In this document: positions 40,272 to 51,005 of the stretch, piece by piece
Numbering within the stretch: position 1 is the stretch's first letter
How the letters are laid out: every line of letters starts with the position of its first letter
Source: Vespula vulgaris
Taxonomy: Eukaryota > Arthropoda > Insecta > Hymenoptera > Vespidae
DNA: 64,000 nt
Direction: 5' to 3'
Assembly: GCF_905475345.1 (NCBI RefSeq)
Contig: NC_066590.1
Span: 8,725,001-8,789,000, forward strand
Position numbers and translations under genes: made by a program
The notes under the pieces: generated by a model
Told to the model about the DNA's origin: nothing
The model's database searches: none
Seen by the model: only the letters and a program-made list of their open reading frames with translations

Positions 40272-41415
40272 ATGTATAACCTTACGCGTCTATAACTCGA
40301 GAAATATATTTTCAAGTCTAAAGAGAGGAGAAAGAAAGAAAGAAAGAAAATTGTAAGAATTAGAAAAACAATTACGATCGTTCGATAATATCTTGATCGA
40401 TATCAATACTTATAAATAATTTTGTAAACAATATTGTATTTTCCGATAATGATCGTGCTTTAGCGTTCGCCATGATAACGTAGAAACTCTTAGATACAAT
40501 ATCTCAGACGTCATTTGTAACTATATACCGGCGTTAGTTTCTCTCTGATATAGTATAAATTCGAAGCCCACTGACGTACGATCGATCCCAGGGCCCATAC
40601 GTCTGTCAGGTATCGCGCTCGTACGTAAGGTGATCGAGAATCCCCGAGGTAAAGACTAGGAGACCCTCGACGACCCGAGAAGAAACTCTTAAGCTGGTCT
40701 CTATGTACTATTTCCTAGCAAGCGAGTCTATCGAGTGTCTCCCTTTTATCCATAGAAGAATAAGAGTCTCATTCCCCTGCGATACGATTGCTTCCTCCTC
40801 TTACACACTTTATTTCTTTCCTTTTCTTTCTTCTCTAACATGTCCATTGATGTTTTCATCAATAAATAAATTCTAATATCAAATTTGGCTAGAGCCGTCC
40901 ATCTTTTACGTAGAATTGAAACGATAAACGACAAAGTCGAACTGCATCGTTTAAATTTTAATGCGTGCGCAGAATTAGAATCTTCAAATATTTCGTTTTT
41001 ATTTATTTATTTAGTTATTTATTTATTTATTTATTTATTTTTTTTTCCTCTATCTTTTTTATCTTTTTTTTTTTTATGGTTATTTATTTAACAGTTTTGA
41101 ACGCCCTGTATATGTATATATGATTTAAATAAATTCATTTGATGTTTTTTTCTTGCGCGATCTGTTCGAATAATGAATTTTGAAACTATCCGAAATCCGA
41201 GAGTTTATTTTTATTAAATATTCGAATATTAAATTCGATTTGAATGATACTCCCGGAGCTTAATTTAAGCTAGGATTATCAATGTAGTCCGACTTTACGT
41301 TGGAATAAAGCGAATGCTTTTTCACCGCTAATTGGCCGTATTATATTCATTTCCGATTTGCGGGGAAAAAAAATATGGTTATGATTAATAGATGTATGTG
41401 CGTGATGTTAAAAAA

Positions 41416-41458
<43 letters not shown>

Positions 41459-42179
41459 ACCAATAAAAATAAAAATGTTCGCTTAAATAAAATAATACTG
41501 TTATCGGCTCTTAGTTGAAAGCTATTGTACTCCCTATATTGAAAATAAGAGGAGAACAATTTTGATGGAACAATCGTAACCAATGACTGGTAATAAAAGT
41601 CGAATGAATGATAACGTAGCGTCGAGATTATTCGATAAAACATATCAAAACTACGAAAAACAAGTAGAATTCTATTCTTACGAAGACTGGGAATCACGAA
41701 CTATAAAATGATGCGGTTTCAACCTAATTTCCATATCGAATCGGGCAACCAGCGTGAAATAAAAGCGTCAACCGGTGGCGATCGATCTGTAACGAATGAG
41801 ATTTCGCGTGTCCCGGAAATGCCTTTACTACATAGTTACGCGTCATTTAATCTAAAAGTTAAAAACCCGATAGTAGTACGAAAATGTAGAACTCGAGCCG
41901 AACTTTCCTACATACGTACCTGAATATATCGAAATGCATTAAATATGAAAATATTCGTTGGAGATAATTCGAAGAATTGAATATTCAATCACGTTCGTTC
42001 GTTAGTTTTCAAATATCTGGATCATTTTTCAAAATGTTCCAATTTCATATACTTCTTTAAGATTAATAAGAAGAATTTTAATATACTTACTTAAGAAATA
42101 CTTGTACAAAGATGCGTATTTATGAAAAGAAAAATTTAAGAAAATTTGAAAAGTATCCAGTATACCGATATAATTTTCA
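39541..42179. other. Non-coding block just upstream of the exon region
   Basis: Positions 39541-39830 and 40430-40740 are unusually GC- and CpG-rich for this window and nearly free of repeats. (TA)n is at 39978-40018, (GA)n at 40240-40266, (TTTA)n at 41003-41042 and (GA)n at 41418-41454. Positions 41700-41930 are unique sequence open in one plus frame with no recognisable domain. Confidence 0.5.
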
Positions 42180-43090
42180 TTTTCAAACAGGGATATAAGT
42201 TTTGTATAAAAATAATTCTTTTTCTTCTTTTCTTTTTCCGTCAAATTTTTAATCTGTAAAATAATTGTTTGCAATTACTGGAATCAATCTATATACTATG
42301 TAAAATATAACTTTAAATGTTTTTATTGATTTGTTTATTTATTAAACAAAAAAATGTTTTTTTAATAAAAAATGAATCAGCTCTACCGATCCAGGTTTCA
42401 TTTCCAAATTTCTTCTTTTCTCTTCAAATTTTCAATTTATGAAATAATTACTTTCAATCACTGTAACCGATCTACATACAATACAAAATATATCTTTTAA
42501 AGATTTTATTTATTCATTTATTTATTTACTTATTTATTAACAAATAAATTAATAAAAAAACTAAGAAATAATCAAGTCTACCGATCTGTGTAGCTTTCAT
42601 TTTTGAACATTTTTTTTTCTCTTTATATTTTCGATTTACGAAATAATTATTTTCAATCATTGCCATCAATCTACATACAATATAAAATATATGTTTAAAA
42701 GATTTCATTTATTTATTTATTTATTTATTACAAAATAAATGAATAAAAAATTAAGAAATAATCAAGTCTACCGATCTAGCTTTTATTTTTAAATATCTTC
42801 TTTTCTCTTGAAACTTTCAATTTATAAAATAATTACTTTCAATCACTGTAACCATTCTACATAGGATACAATTAAAAGAATTTATTTATTTATTAATTTA
42901 TTCAAAAATAAATTAACAAAAAAACTCGAAAAAAATAATTAACTTTACCGATCTAGTTTTACTTTTTAATTCTTTTGTTTTCTTTCCCCTTAAAATTTTC
43001 AATTTATAAAATAATTACTTTCAATCGTTGTAACCAATCTACATACAATACAAAATCTATTTATATATATATATTTTTCTAAATATTTTT
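42180..43090. repeat. Diverged tandem repeat, five copies of ~180-200 bp
   Basis: A core word close to AAATAATTACTTTCAATCA, followed by TGTAACC.ATCTACATACAATA, recurs with ATAATT at 42261, 42443, 42643, 42829 and 43011. The spacings are 182, 200, 186 and 182. A second word, CTACCGATCT, recurs at 42383, 42578, 42768 and (as TTACCGATCT) about 42945. Each unit also carries TTTA tetranucleotides and a T/C tract. The last copy ends about 150 bp before the Robo exon. Confidence 0.88.
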
Positions 43091-43214
43091 ATTTATTTAT
43101 TTTTTCTTTCCTTTTAAATTACAACACTTTGTCTCTATAAAATGGATAGTGTAGAAAAGAGAAAGGGAAATGGATAGACGGGTTGCGGGCTTTCACACGT
43201 TCGGCCATTTACAA

Positions 43215-43240
43215 AAGAACCTTTCCATCTTTTGTTTCAG
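43215..43240 (+). other. 3' splice acceptor of the Robo Ig1 exon
   Basis: A pyrimidine-rich run (ctttccatcttttgtttcag) ends in AG at 43239-43240. The first base of the split Gly codon must come from the preceding exon, which is not visible in this window. Confidence 0.88.
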
Positions 43241-43549
43241 GGCAACTACGATCGCCACGGATAACGGAACATCCATCGGACATAATCGTGGCAAAGCACG
43301 AGCCGGTGACGTTGAACTGCAAGGCCGAGGGTAAACCGGATCCCGTGATAGAATGGTATAAGGATGGCGAGCTCGTGCAGACGTCACCAGGGGACGCCAA
43401 GTCCCACCGGGTGATTCTTCCCACGGGATCCCTCTTCTTTCTTCGAGTTATGAACGGGAAGAAGGAACAGGACGGTGGTGTTTATTGGTGCGTCGCAAGG
43501 AATCAGGCTGGCTCGGTACCTAGCAGAAATGCCACCCTCACTGTAGCTG
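43241..43549 (+). CDS. robo1: Internal exon of a Roundabout receptor: Ig-like domain 1
   Basis: This exon encodes 102 complete codons plus split codons at both ends. It forms one I-set immunoglobulin domain typical of the N-terminal Ig1 of Robo receptors, the cell-surface receptors for Slit. Visible marks are the Robo opening SPRITEHPSD, the first disulfide cysteine in TLNCKAEG (43318-43320), the core tryptophan in IEWYKDG (43354-43356), SHRVILPTGSLFFLRV, and the second cysteine in YWCVARN (43489-43491). An NAT glycosylation site lies in the last strand (SRNATL). From family knowledge, Ig1 is the domain that contacts the second LRR domain of Slit in midline repulsion. The GKKEQDGG.YWCVA stretch is closer to Drosophila Robo1 as I recall it than to Robo2/3, while SRNATL is more Robo2/3-like, so the paralogue is uncertain. 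The reading frame stays open upstream to an ATG at 43183, but that stretch is intronic: the acceptor at 43239-43240 defines the start. Both ends are phase 1, the usual arrangement for Ig-domain exons. The exon is visibly more GC-rich than its flanks. The signal peptide, Ig2-5, FN3, transmembrane and CC-motif exons were not found here. Confidence 0.93.
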
Positions 43550-43556
43550 GTAAGTA
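43548..43556 (+). other. 5' splice donor of the Robo Ig1 exon
   Basis: The sequence TG|GTAAGTA matches the metazoan donor consensus almost perfectly. The cut falls after the first base (G) of a codon. This fits a following Val/Ala/Gly codon such as the one that continues into the inter-Ig linker of Robo proteins. Confidence 0.9.
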
Positions 43557-44222
43557 AATCCTTTTTATTTTTTATTTATTTATTTATTTATTTTTTGTTG
43601 TCTATTTTTCATCGTCATTAATCGTTATTATTTATTGTACAACATATGTATGCACAATGTGTATGTATGTATATGTATATATATACATAATATATGTGTA
43701 TATATGTATGTATAATCATTATTATTCCCTTTAAATATTTTTCTACTTTTTCTGAATTTTTGTTATTTTTTTTTTGTATCTGGTATCTCGGTGCAAATAT
43801 AAAACAAATTTTGTATTTTGTATATCTAATATTTCCGGATATAACATTACATCAATATGTAATGTTACGAAGGAAAGGAGGAAGATAATTCTATTCTAAA
43901 AAGGGAGTTAAATTGCAGGGCGATTCTTCGTTTCGAGGAGAAACGAATTCCTTCTCGAGACGTTGCAATAATACCGATAACAATGGCACCCCGGGGTATT
44001 AGCAATAATGATAATAACGGGCATTCTTCTATTGTTGCTTTGTTGCTCTTAAAAAAAAAAAAGAAAAAAGAAAAAAGAAAAGAAAAAAAACAGAGGAAAG
44101 AAAACAAATAGAAAAATAGAGACAAAAGCGTAGAAACATGCTAGAAATTAATTAACGTACGAACGTATTGATTTCATCCTTTAGAAAACAATATTAAAAA
44201 TAATAACAATAATAATAAAAAT

Positions 44223-44224
<2 letters not shown>

Positions 44225-44268
<44 letters not shown>

Positions 44269-44270
44269 GT
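44225..44270. repeat. (ATC)n microsatellite
   Basis: About fifteen perfect ATC units. Confidence 0.93.
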
Positions 44271-44279
44271 GATGACGTG

Positions 44280-44580
44280 ATCTCGTTACGAAAATTTATT
44301 CGGCTGGAAGGAAAAAAATGGAGTAGAGTTAAAAGTAGTTGCGATAGAAAGAGGAAGAGGTGAAGCAGGGAAGGACGATGGAGAAACGAGACAAAGGATA
44401 CGCGGTACGCATCAGCAATGACTAAACACACACGTCGTTCGTTTGTGTGGGTGTAACCACAGGAAAATCACGTGACACGCGTAAGCAATGCCGGTCCATT
44501 AGTGGCGGCGATTCGCGCGATTAGGTAGGCCTTACTGTCTCGCGTTCTGTCCAAAGACGAGCGTAGAGCTTAGGCAACAA
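44280..44580. promoter_or_regulatory. CpG-rich intronic island, possible enhancer
   Basis: About 0.7 kb downstream of the exon, this low-repeat patch carries AACCACA (Runt-family-like) and CACGTGAC (E-box) words close together. First or early introns of guidance receptors often hold enhancers. Nothing in the sequence proves activity. Confidence 0.25.
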
Positions 44581-44766
44581 CCAACAATAATATTTCCTTC
44601 TCTCCTTTTTGTCGTATCGCTACACTGTGGGTGGTTCAGACAACTCCGAGTATAAAAAAGATCTTTCCTTTTCTTTTCTTTTTTTTTTTCATTTTTTCCC
44701 TTACTATCTTATTTTATTCGATTTAATAAGAGAATTAAATTGTACGTTATATGTTGTATTCTATAT

Positions 44767-45190
44767 GCGTATAAATAATTATGGGAAAGTGAAATTTATA
44801 ATTTAATATTTTTTTTCTAAAGTTCTTAACAAGATAATTCGTTAAAAATCGGACACTGTTATATTTGTATATTTGTGTTCGTGTAAATATGAAAGAATGA
44901 CATTTTTCGTGCACGTAATATCTTTTTATTAATCTTTTATTAAATCGTTAAGAGCGTAAAAATCATGCACTATCTGCGTTTTGCGTACATAATTATGATA
45001 AAATTAATTAAGTTTTTATTTAGAAAATATTTTCTTATTAATTTTTAAAATCACACGCTATTGTACGTGTCTTTTGCGTGTAAATAATTGTGACAAAATT
45101 AATTGATTTCTCATTTATAAAATATTTTTTTTATCAAATTCTTAATAATGTAACTTTTAAAAATGGCACACTTTTATCGTAGTTTTTAAA
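44767..45190. repeat. Diverged tandem repeat, four copies of ~93-113 bp
   Basis: Units begin with GCGTxTAAATAATTATGACA-like words at 44767, 44880, 44983 and 45076. They continue through a TTAATT...AAAATATTTTCTTATTAATTCTTAA section to a CACAC/CGC word. Copies two and three are the most altered. The array lies about 1.2 kb downstream of the exon. Confidence 0.72.
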
Positions 45191-45759
45191 TTCTTCGTTC
45201 ATTTCTTTTTTTTTTTTTGACAAACAATCAATTATTAGTTCATGTTCTAAGATCAATGTTTACTAAGCATAAATTAAATACAATTGTATTCAATTTGATA
45301 TAGCTATATTGATATATGTTATACTATGAATTACACATATATAATTATCATATAATATCATATAATTCTTCTTTGTCTAGAAACGATAATAGACGATTGA
45401 TTAATACGTATGAACGCAATATAGTCGATCATGTGTGATGTGGAAACGAATGTTTATATTCGCATTATAATATTCAATACATATACTACGTATTTGATAG
45501 ATTTCGAATGTTTCATCAGGTACAACTTTTTATATGGCAGATGTTATGGATTTTTTGTTCCTTTATTCGCTTTTAACTCTTTTCATGACGTTTAAAATGA
45601 AAGGATAAGATCATTCTCGCATATCCAAGATGGGCTATTCATTATTTGCATAACTCCAAAGATGAATCTCGGTGTAGTTGTGTCTCTTCGAATTCTTCTT
45701 CTTTTTGTCTCTGTTCTCTTTCTAAGTGAGAGAAAGAGAAAGAGAGAAAGAGAAAGAGG

Positions 45760-45791
<32 letters not shown>

Positions 45792-46277
45792 AGCCTTTAA
45801 GGTTTATAAAAGACGTCGGACTCAAGGACAGCAGGCGCGCATATTGATATGAAAAGACATTTCGCGCGTCTCTCGCAGGTTGTGCACCGCATGACGAAGA
45901 TAAGACGAGATGGTGCGTGCGAGTCAGGCATAGAAAGAGAGAGAGAGAGAGAAAAGGAGGGAGAGAGAGAAAAGAGGGGATGGTAAATAAATGGGTGGGG
46001 CTGCTTCGTGAAAAGGAAAATACAGAAGAGCTTTTGCTCGAGCAAAGGATCGGTAAGAATGTAAATATATTTATACATATATTTTTTAAATAATATTATT
46101 CTATTTATAAACAAATAATTAAGTAAGTACGATATAACATATGAATCGTAATAAAAATCAATTATCCCATATTGATATATAACAAATAATGAATTAATAA
46201 CGAATGTATCTAATCTGTTAATCTAAACAAAACTTCTCTATAAAATATAATATTTACATATTCTTCATATTCATGTA

Positions 46278-46315
<38 letters not shown>

Positions 46316-46723
46316 TCATTAATTATGATACTCGTTATAAATAAATAATTGAAACATCGCTCACTTTAAATATTAATATATACGATACACTTTCAACCTA
46401 TTTAGAATATTCAACTCTATCCTAACAAATATCTAGTAGATACGTCAAAGACATCCTTTCCAAAATAAATAATAACATCGTACGTTCCTCTTCGTACGTG
46501 CCTATTCGAGAGCATCTTCCACAACAAGTTGTTTTACGTACTCTCGGCTACGCCTTATTACGCTTCGAATTCCGTCGTGCACGAGATACATCGAACTCGT
46601 GGACGGTGTCGTGTACCCGAGCTAAGAGTATATACCGGATTTCGATCGTCGACGTGCACCCACCCGGTTCGTAGGCGATACGCCGATAAAAGCAGAAACC
46701 GGTTTCCACGTGCTGCTGCCGGC

Positions 46724-46834
46724 TCCACCACCGCCACCACCACCACCACCAACACCACCACCACCACCACCACCACCACCACTATCACCACCACCACTGT
46801 CGTAGCAGACGACGACGACGACGACGACAACGAC
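46724..46834. repeat. (CCA)n followed by (GAC)n
   Basis: A CCA array with CGC, AAC and CTAT interruptions runs to 46797, and a GAC array follows at 46807-46834. The plus-strand frame gives a Thr run then Asp run after an unrecognised N-terminus; no domain or splice evidence supports translation. Confidence 0.88.
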
Positions 46835-46864
46835 AAGGAGAAGACCAAAGTACATTTGTTGCTC

Positions 46865-47001
46865 TCTCTTCTTTCTTTTTCTCTCTCTCTCTAGCTTCCT
46901 TTCTCTTCTCTCTCTCTCTCTCTCTCTGTCTTTCTTTCTCTTTTTTTTTCTCTCTCTCTCTCTTTCTTATACACAGTCTCTCTCTCTCTCTAGCTTCCTT
47001 T

Positions 47002-47040
<39 letters not shown>

Positions 47041-47320
47041 TTCTTTCTCTTTTTTTTTCTCTCTCTCTCTTTCTTATACACACTCTCTCTCTCTCTCTCT
47101 CTGTTTTTCTTTCTCTCTCTCTCTCTGTCTTTCTTTCTCTTTTTTTTCTCTCTCTCTCTCTTTCTTATACACACTCTCTCTCTCTCTCTCTCTGTTTTTC
47201 TTTCTCTCTCTCTCTGTCTTTCTTTCTCTCTCTCTTTCTCTTTCTCTTTTTGTTTTTTCTCTTTCTCTCTCTCTCTCTCTTTTTCTCTCTTTCTCTTTTT
47301 CTTTCTTTCTCTCTCTCTTC
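46865..47320. repeat. (CT)n-based minisatellite with ~90-110-bp higher-order unit
   Basis: Within a continuous pyrimidine tract, the interruption CTTATACACA[G/C]TCTC recurs at about 46965, 47073 and 47164. TAGCTTCCTTTCTCTTC and CTGTCTTTCTTTCTC recur in the same order. The array therefore grew by duplication of a composite unit, not only by dinucleotide slippage. Confidence 0.75.
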
Positions 47321-47518
47321 TCTCTATGCGTTGCCCAACTCACCAAGGGACGGGAAAACGCGTAAAAGCTTCCGAGACTGAGATCTCGACACTTTCAGAT
47401 TTTTTTTCTAGTTTTCTTTTTTTTTCGTGCCTTTTTTCGTTTCTTCTTTTTTGGTTTTGTTTCTTTTTTTTTTTTTTTTTTTTAATTTTTTTTTACCTTT
47501 TGGTTTTTACTCAGTAAC

Positions 47519-48300
47519 GTACTTTGATATACAGAATTCCCTATAATGTTTCGTATGTTACGTCAATTTCTCGTGGTTTTATAATTCAATCGCCTTTTAG
47601 TCGGTATATTTGAATCCAGGATTTGTAACAATTTTTCGGATGCAGCATGAATGTTTCAAAGTCATCGCGTGTTTCTGATTTCAATGTAATCTATATTATC
47701 TTTTTAAGAAATATTAAATCGTATGTTCTAAAGTTCACTGAACTTTGATATACGTACTACGATTTTGTAAATCGTATTTTTATTGGGTAGAATATTTTGC
47801 TACTACGAATTTGTGAGTTTTCTTTTATTCAGTAGAATATTTTGGTTCAGAATTGGTAACAATTTTTCGGATGGTGGGTCAATTTTTCAAGGTGTCGTCG
47901 TCGCGTGTATCTCTGTTTTCAATGTGACCTATATTATATTTTTAAATGAAATTATATCGTACCTTTTAAAGTTCATCGACCTTTGATATACATACTACGA
48001 ATTTGTAAATCTGTCTTTTATTCGGTAAAATATTTTTGGCAAATATGTGTGACAATTTTTCTGACGCAGCGTAAATTTTTCAAGAACTCGTTTTTGTCTT
48101 ACCAACTTTGTTCTAATATTTATAGATCAATTTAAATTTGACTTTTGAAAACCGATCAAATATCGATATTCGAAAAGTCACGTAGGATGTAATCGTTTTT
48201 CATTCGGTAAAATATTTCGTTACAGTATTCGTGACTATATTTCGAATTTCGTATCAATTTTTTAAAGGTTTCCCGATCGCGTCTGATTTCAAACCAACGT
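47519..48300. repeat. Diverged tandem repeat, about four copies of ~180-240 bp
   Basis: CTTTGATATAC recurs at 47522, 47743 and 47981. The word ACAATTTTTCGGATG (or variants) recurs at 47628, 47859, 48051 and, as ACTATATTTCGAAT, about 48233. Between them TTATTCGGTAAAATATTT and TCGCGTGT....GATTTCAATGT are also shared. Order and orientation are conserved, so this is an eroded tandem array. Confidence 0.85.
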
Positions 48301-49755
48301 TCGTAGATATAAATTTTCTAATATTTTCTACTTTTACATGTCGGATCGAATTTTCCAAAAATGTCACAAACGTAATAATCCTTTTTCATTAGAGCGTATC
48401 AATGCTTCGCTAAAAGGAAATTATTAATTTTTAAATATATCTCAAAGTCGTATCTAAGTGCACTAGAAAATTTTTTAGTAAAATTATATCGTACTATCCT
48501 CGATAAGATTGATTACTCGATTCGATCTTCGAAAGCCACATAACTTAACGTGACATTACGTTACAGTTTCGAAACACGATCGGACGAATTTCTGTCTAGC
48601 CAACTAACGTCGTTAATAAACCATAACTAAATAACGGAACGTAGACGTCCGACAAATTCGTAAACGAAAACAGACTCGATCGAAATTACGTTAACTAAGG
48701 AGACACCATAAATCACGATGAAACGTAATCGAGCGATCTTCGTCTCGATCTGTATTCGACAAACAATGGCCGAACAGGCAGCGCGAAATTACACCGTTTC
48801 CAAGGCATTCGATAGACGTTATACCAAACTATACGGATTGTGTGGTCCTATAGATGCCAATCAACCAGACTCAGTCGCATACAATTCGCATAGAACCGAC
48901 TGTGTTTCCCTATTTGGAAGAGAAACGACAGGTTCTTAGTCCTCTATGCATTCATCTATGTATGTATATGTGTCTTCTCTTTCTAACTATCTCTCTTTCT
49001 CTCTCTCTTTCTTTTTCTCTCAGTTTTTCTAACTTACATGTACTTTATCCAATAGTTTTAATAATAGCTTCAATTCTATCCGATCTGTTTTAAAACTGAA
49101 ATATCTTCCCTTTTAATATATCCTCTTAACATTTTCCAAGTTAATAGATATTCTATTCTAATCACAATAAACGACATTCACTTATAGAGTTCCGTTCGCA
49201 GATTAGCCCTTTACAAGACTACCGTGTATAAACTAGGAACGTATTAGCTATACGATATACTAATTACTAAACGACTAAATACTGACTATTACCGGCCAAC
49301 TATGGCGAGCTTACGCGTTTGCTTCTCGTAGAATGTCGTGCCTGTTTACGAGCTTTGCTATTTTCACATATATACATATATACATATATACATACATACA
49401 TACATGCATACATATATACATATATATATACATATAACATTATATATATAATATATATATATATACACACATACACATAAACACATACACACACTACGCA
49501 GAAAGACACAAACATATACAGGTACACAAAAGACGTGTTTCTCTTAAGTCAAAGCCTCTGTCATATCGTGCCGAGAAACGCGCTATGACCTTTATAAACG
49601 CGATCCTCAGGTATATGCTACGTACATAGACGTTTGTGGCAGAGAAGGAAGAGAAACAGGAAGATAGACTCGTATTGTGTCTAACGAGGCGAGCTATCGC
49701 TGTCGTGGCTCCTCGTAATTTCGCTTTCCCAGGGAGAGAGAGAGGTAAAGAGAGA

Positions 49756-49794
<39 letters not shown>

Positions 49795-50668
49795 ATAGAA
49801 GGTTTTAGTGCACGTTTATCATCGGTGCAACGAGTTCGGGGCGTGTGCGTTACGTGGGATAAACGAGAACGATGTTAGCTTGGGAAAAGATTGTCATTTT
49901 GATTTCATTCGTTTCATAGAAATTAAAGACAGACGGATACCGAGATAATAAGAGAGTGAAAGAGATAGATAGATAGAGAGAGAGAGAGGAAGAAAGAAAA
50001 AGTTTTTTTCAAAATTAATATTGATCTTTGATTTTACTTCGAAAGAAAAAAAATAGGTAAAAAACATACTCCACAATAATAATTAATTCTTCTTTTTTTT
50101 TCCATTGAGATGATATTATCAGAAGATCGATAATATTTTTTGTTTAGAATTAGTAGTAAGAGAAAAAGCGATTAAACTCGTGGGAGAAGATGAAGACGTT
50201 TTTTTTTTTTTTTCCTTCGATGAAACGTTATTCTCTGGTAACTCTCAAGTTACCAGCTTGATTCGAAGGATCATTGTACGAAGGAAAGAATGTTAGAGGG
50301 GTGCGTAGCTACCCTAAAACTTCGTTAGGGCATTCCGAACATTCGACCCCAAATACGTTTTCACTGGTGTAACCATTATTTCTCTTTTCCCTGGATATTT
50401 GACTTTCTTTTCTTTTCTTTTCTTTTCTTTTTATTGTTATTTTTATATTAGCATTAACCGATCGAAATATTTATATCGTTTGATATCGATCTTCTTAGAA
50501 TCGTTTGTTAGATTTCTTTAATTATCACTCTGATCATACGTATTCGTTGAATCAATTACTTCGATAATTCGGACACACAGGTATTTCGTTTGTTTTCATT
50601 AATTTTTTTATAATCAATTCGTTCTAAGTAATTATTTTTATAATTAATTTATTATAATTATTTAATTA

Positions 50669-50703
50669 ATTGGATCGTTTATATTGAAAGTGGCGTAAGT
50701 CCA

Positions 50704-50735
<32 letters not shown>

Positions 50736-50951
50736 GAGATCACACAATTTGTGATTAATTTAGTGTATACTTTTATTTATAGTGTAAAGTTTTTACTTAT
50801 AAATAGTTAATATTTTAAAAAATGTCAATGCTTTGTTCAATTTAAAATTAGCCAATAAAAGAAATTGCATAGCGATCTAATAAGCTAACTTTTAATTTTG
50901 TCGAAACAACGAAAAATGGACTTGCACCATTTTCGAGATAAACAGTCCATT
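50669..50951. mobile_element. Short inverted-repeat element (MITE-like) with ~39-bp ends
   Basis: The left end (50669-50707) and the reverse complement of the right end (50913-50951) match at 31 of 39 positions, including an exact AAGTCCATTTT. The 283-bp unit has a poly-T run and an AT-rich interior with no coding frame. Flanks are TTA/TAA-like, so the target duplication is ambiguous. The arrangement is typical of a non-autonomous DNA transposon. Confidence 0.68.
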
Positions 50952-50957
50952 TAATCG

Positions 50958-51005
<48 letters not shown>

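Larger units (their letters stand above)
43557..46490. other. Intron start downstream of the Ig1 exon
   Basis: AT-rich sequence with TATG runs (43650-43715) is followed by an (ATC)n array at 44225-44270. A CpG-rich, repeat-poor patch runs from 44280 to 44580 and contains AACCACA and CACGTGAC words. Next come the tandem array at 44767-45190, (GA)n at 45730-45790 and (AT)n at 46283-46312. Confidence 0.52.
46491..50667. other. Non-coding block with CCA, CT and diverged tandem arrays
   Basis: A GC-rich unique segment (46491-46720) leads into (CCA)n and (GAC)n, then about 450 bp of (CT)n-based minisatellite. The degenerate array at 47519-48300 is followed by unique sequence at 48310-48940 with one open frame of no known family. 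TA/CATA runs occupy 49365-49480 and (GA)n 49740-49790. A perfect 9-bp-stem, 4-nt-loop hairpin lies at 50235-50256. Confidence 0.5.

Noticed and set aside
41095..41118. GAACGCCCTGTATATG, resembling a mariner-type terminus
   Set aside because: No matching inverted end was found nearby; a single 16-bp likeness in AT-rich DNA is weak.
41708..41923. 71-residue plus frame in unique sequence
   Set aside because: No known family, no acceptor or donor in phase, and no sign of codon constraint that I can judge by eye.
43183..43240. ATG at 43183 as a possible translation start for the Ig1 frame
   Set aside because: The upstream 19 codons give no signal peptide and include the polypyrimidine tract and AG of the splice acceptor, so they are intronic.
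46529..46894. 121-residue plus frame ending in Thr and Asp runs
   Set aside because: The C-terminal half is (CCA)n and (GAC)n. The N-terminal half resembles nothing known, and a minus frame is open over the same bases.
48718..48939. 73-residue plus frame
   Set aside because: Unique sequence but no recognisable family or splice signals. It lies just downstream of a noncoding tandem array.
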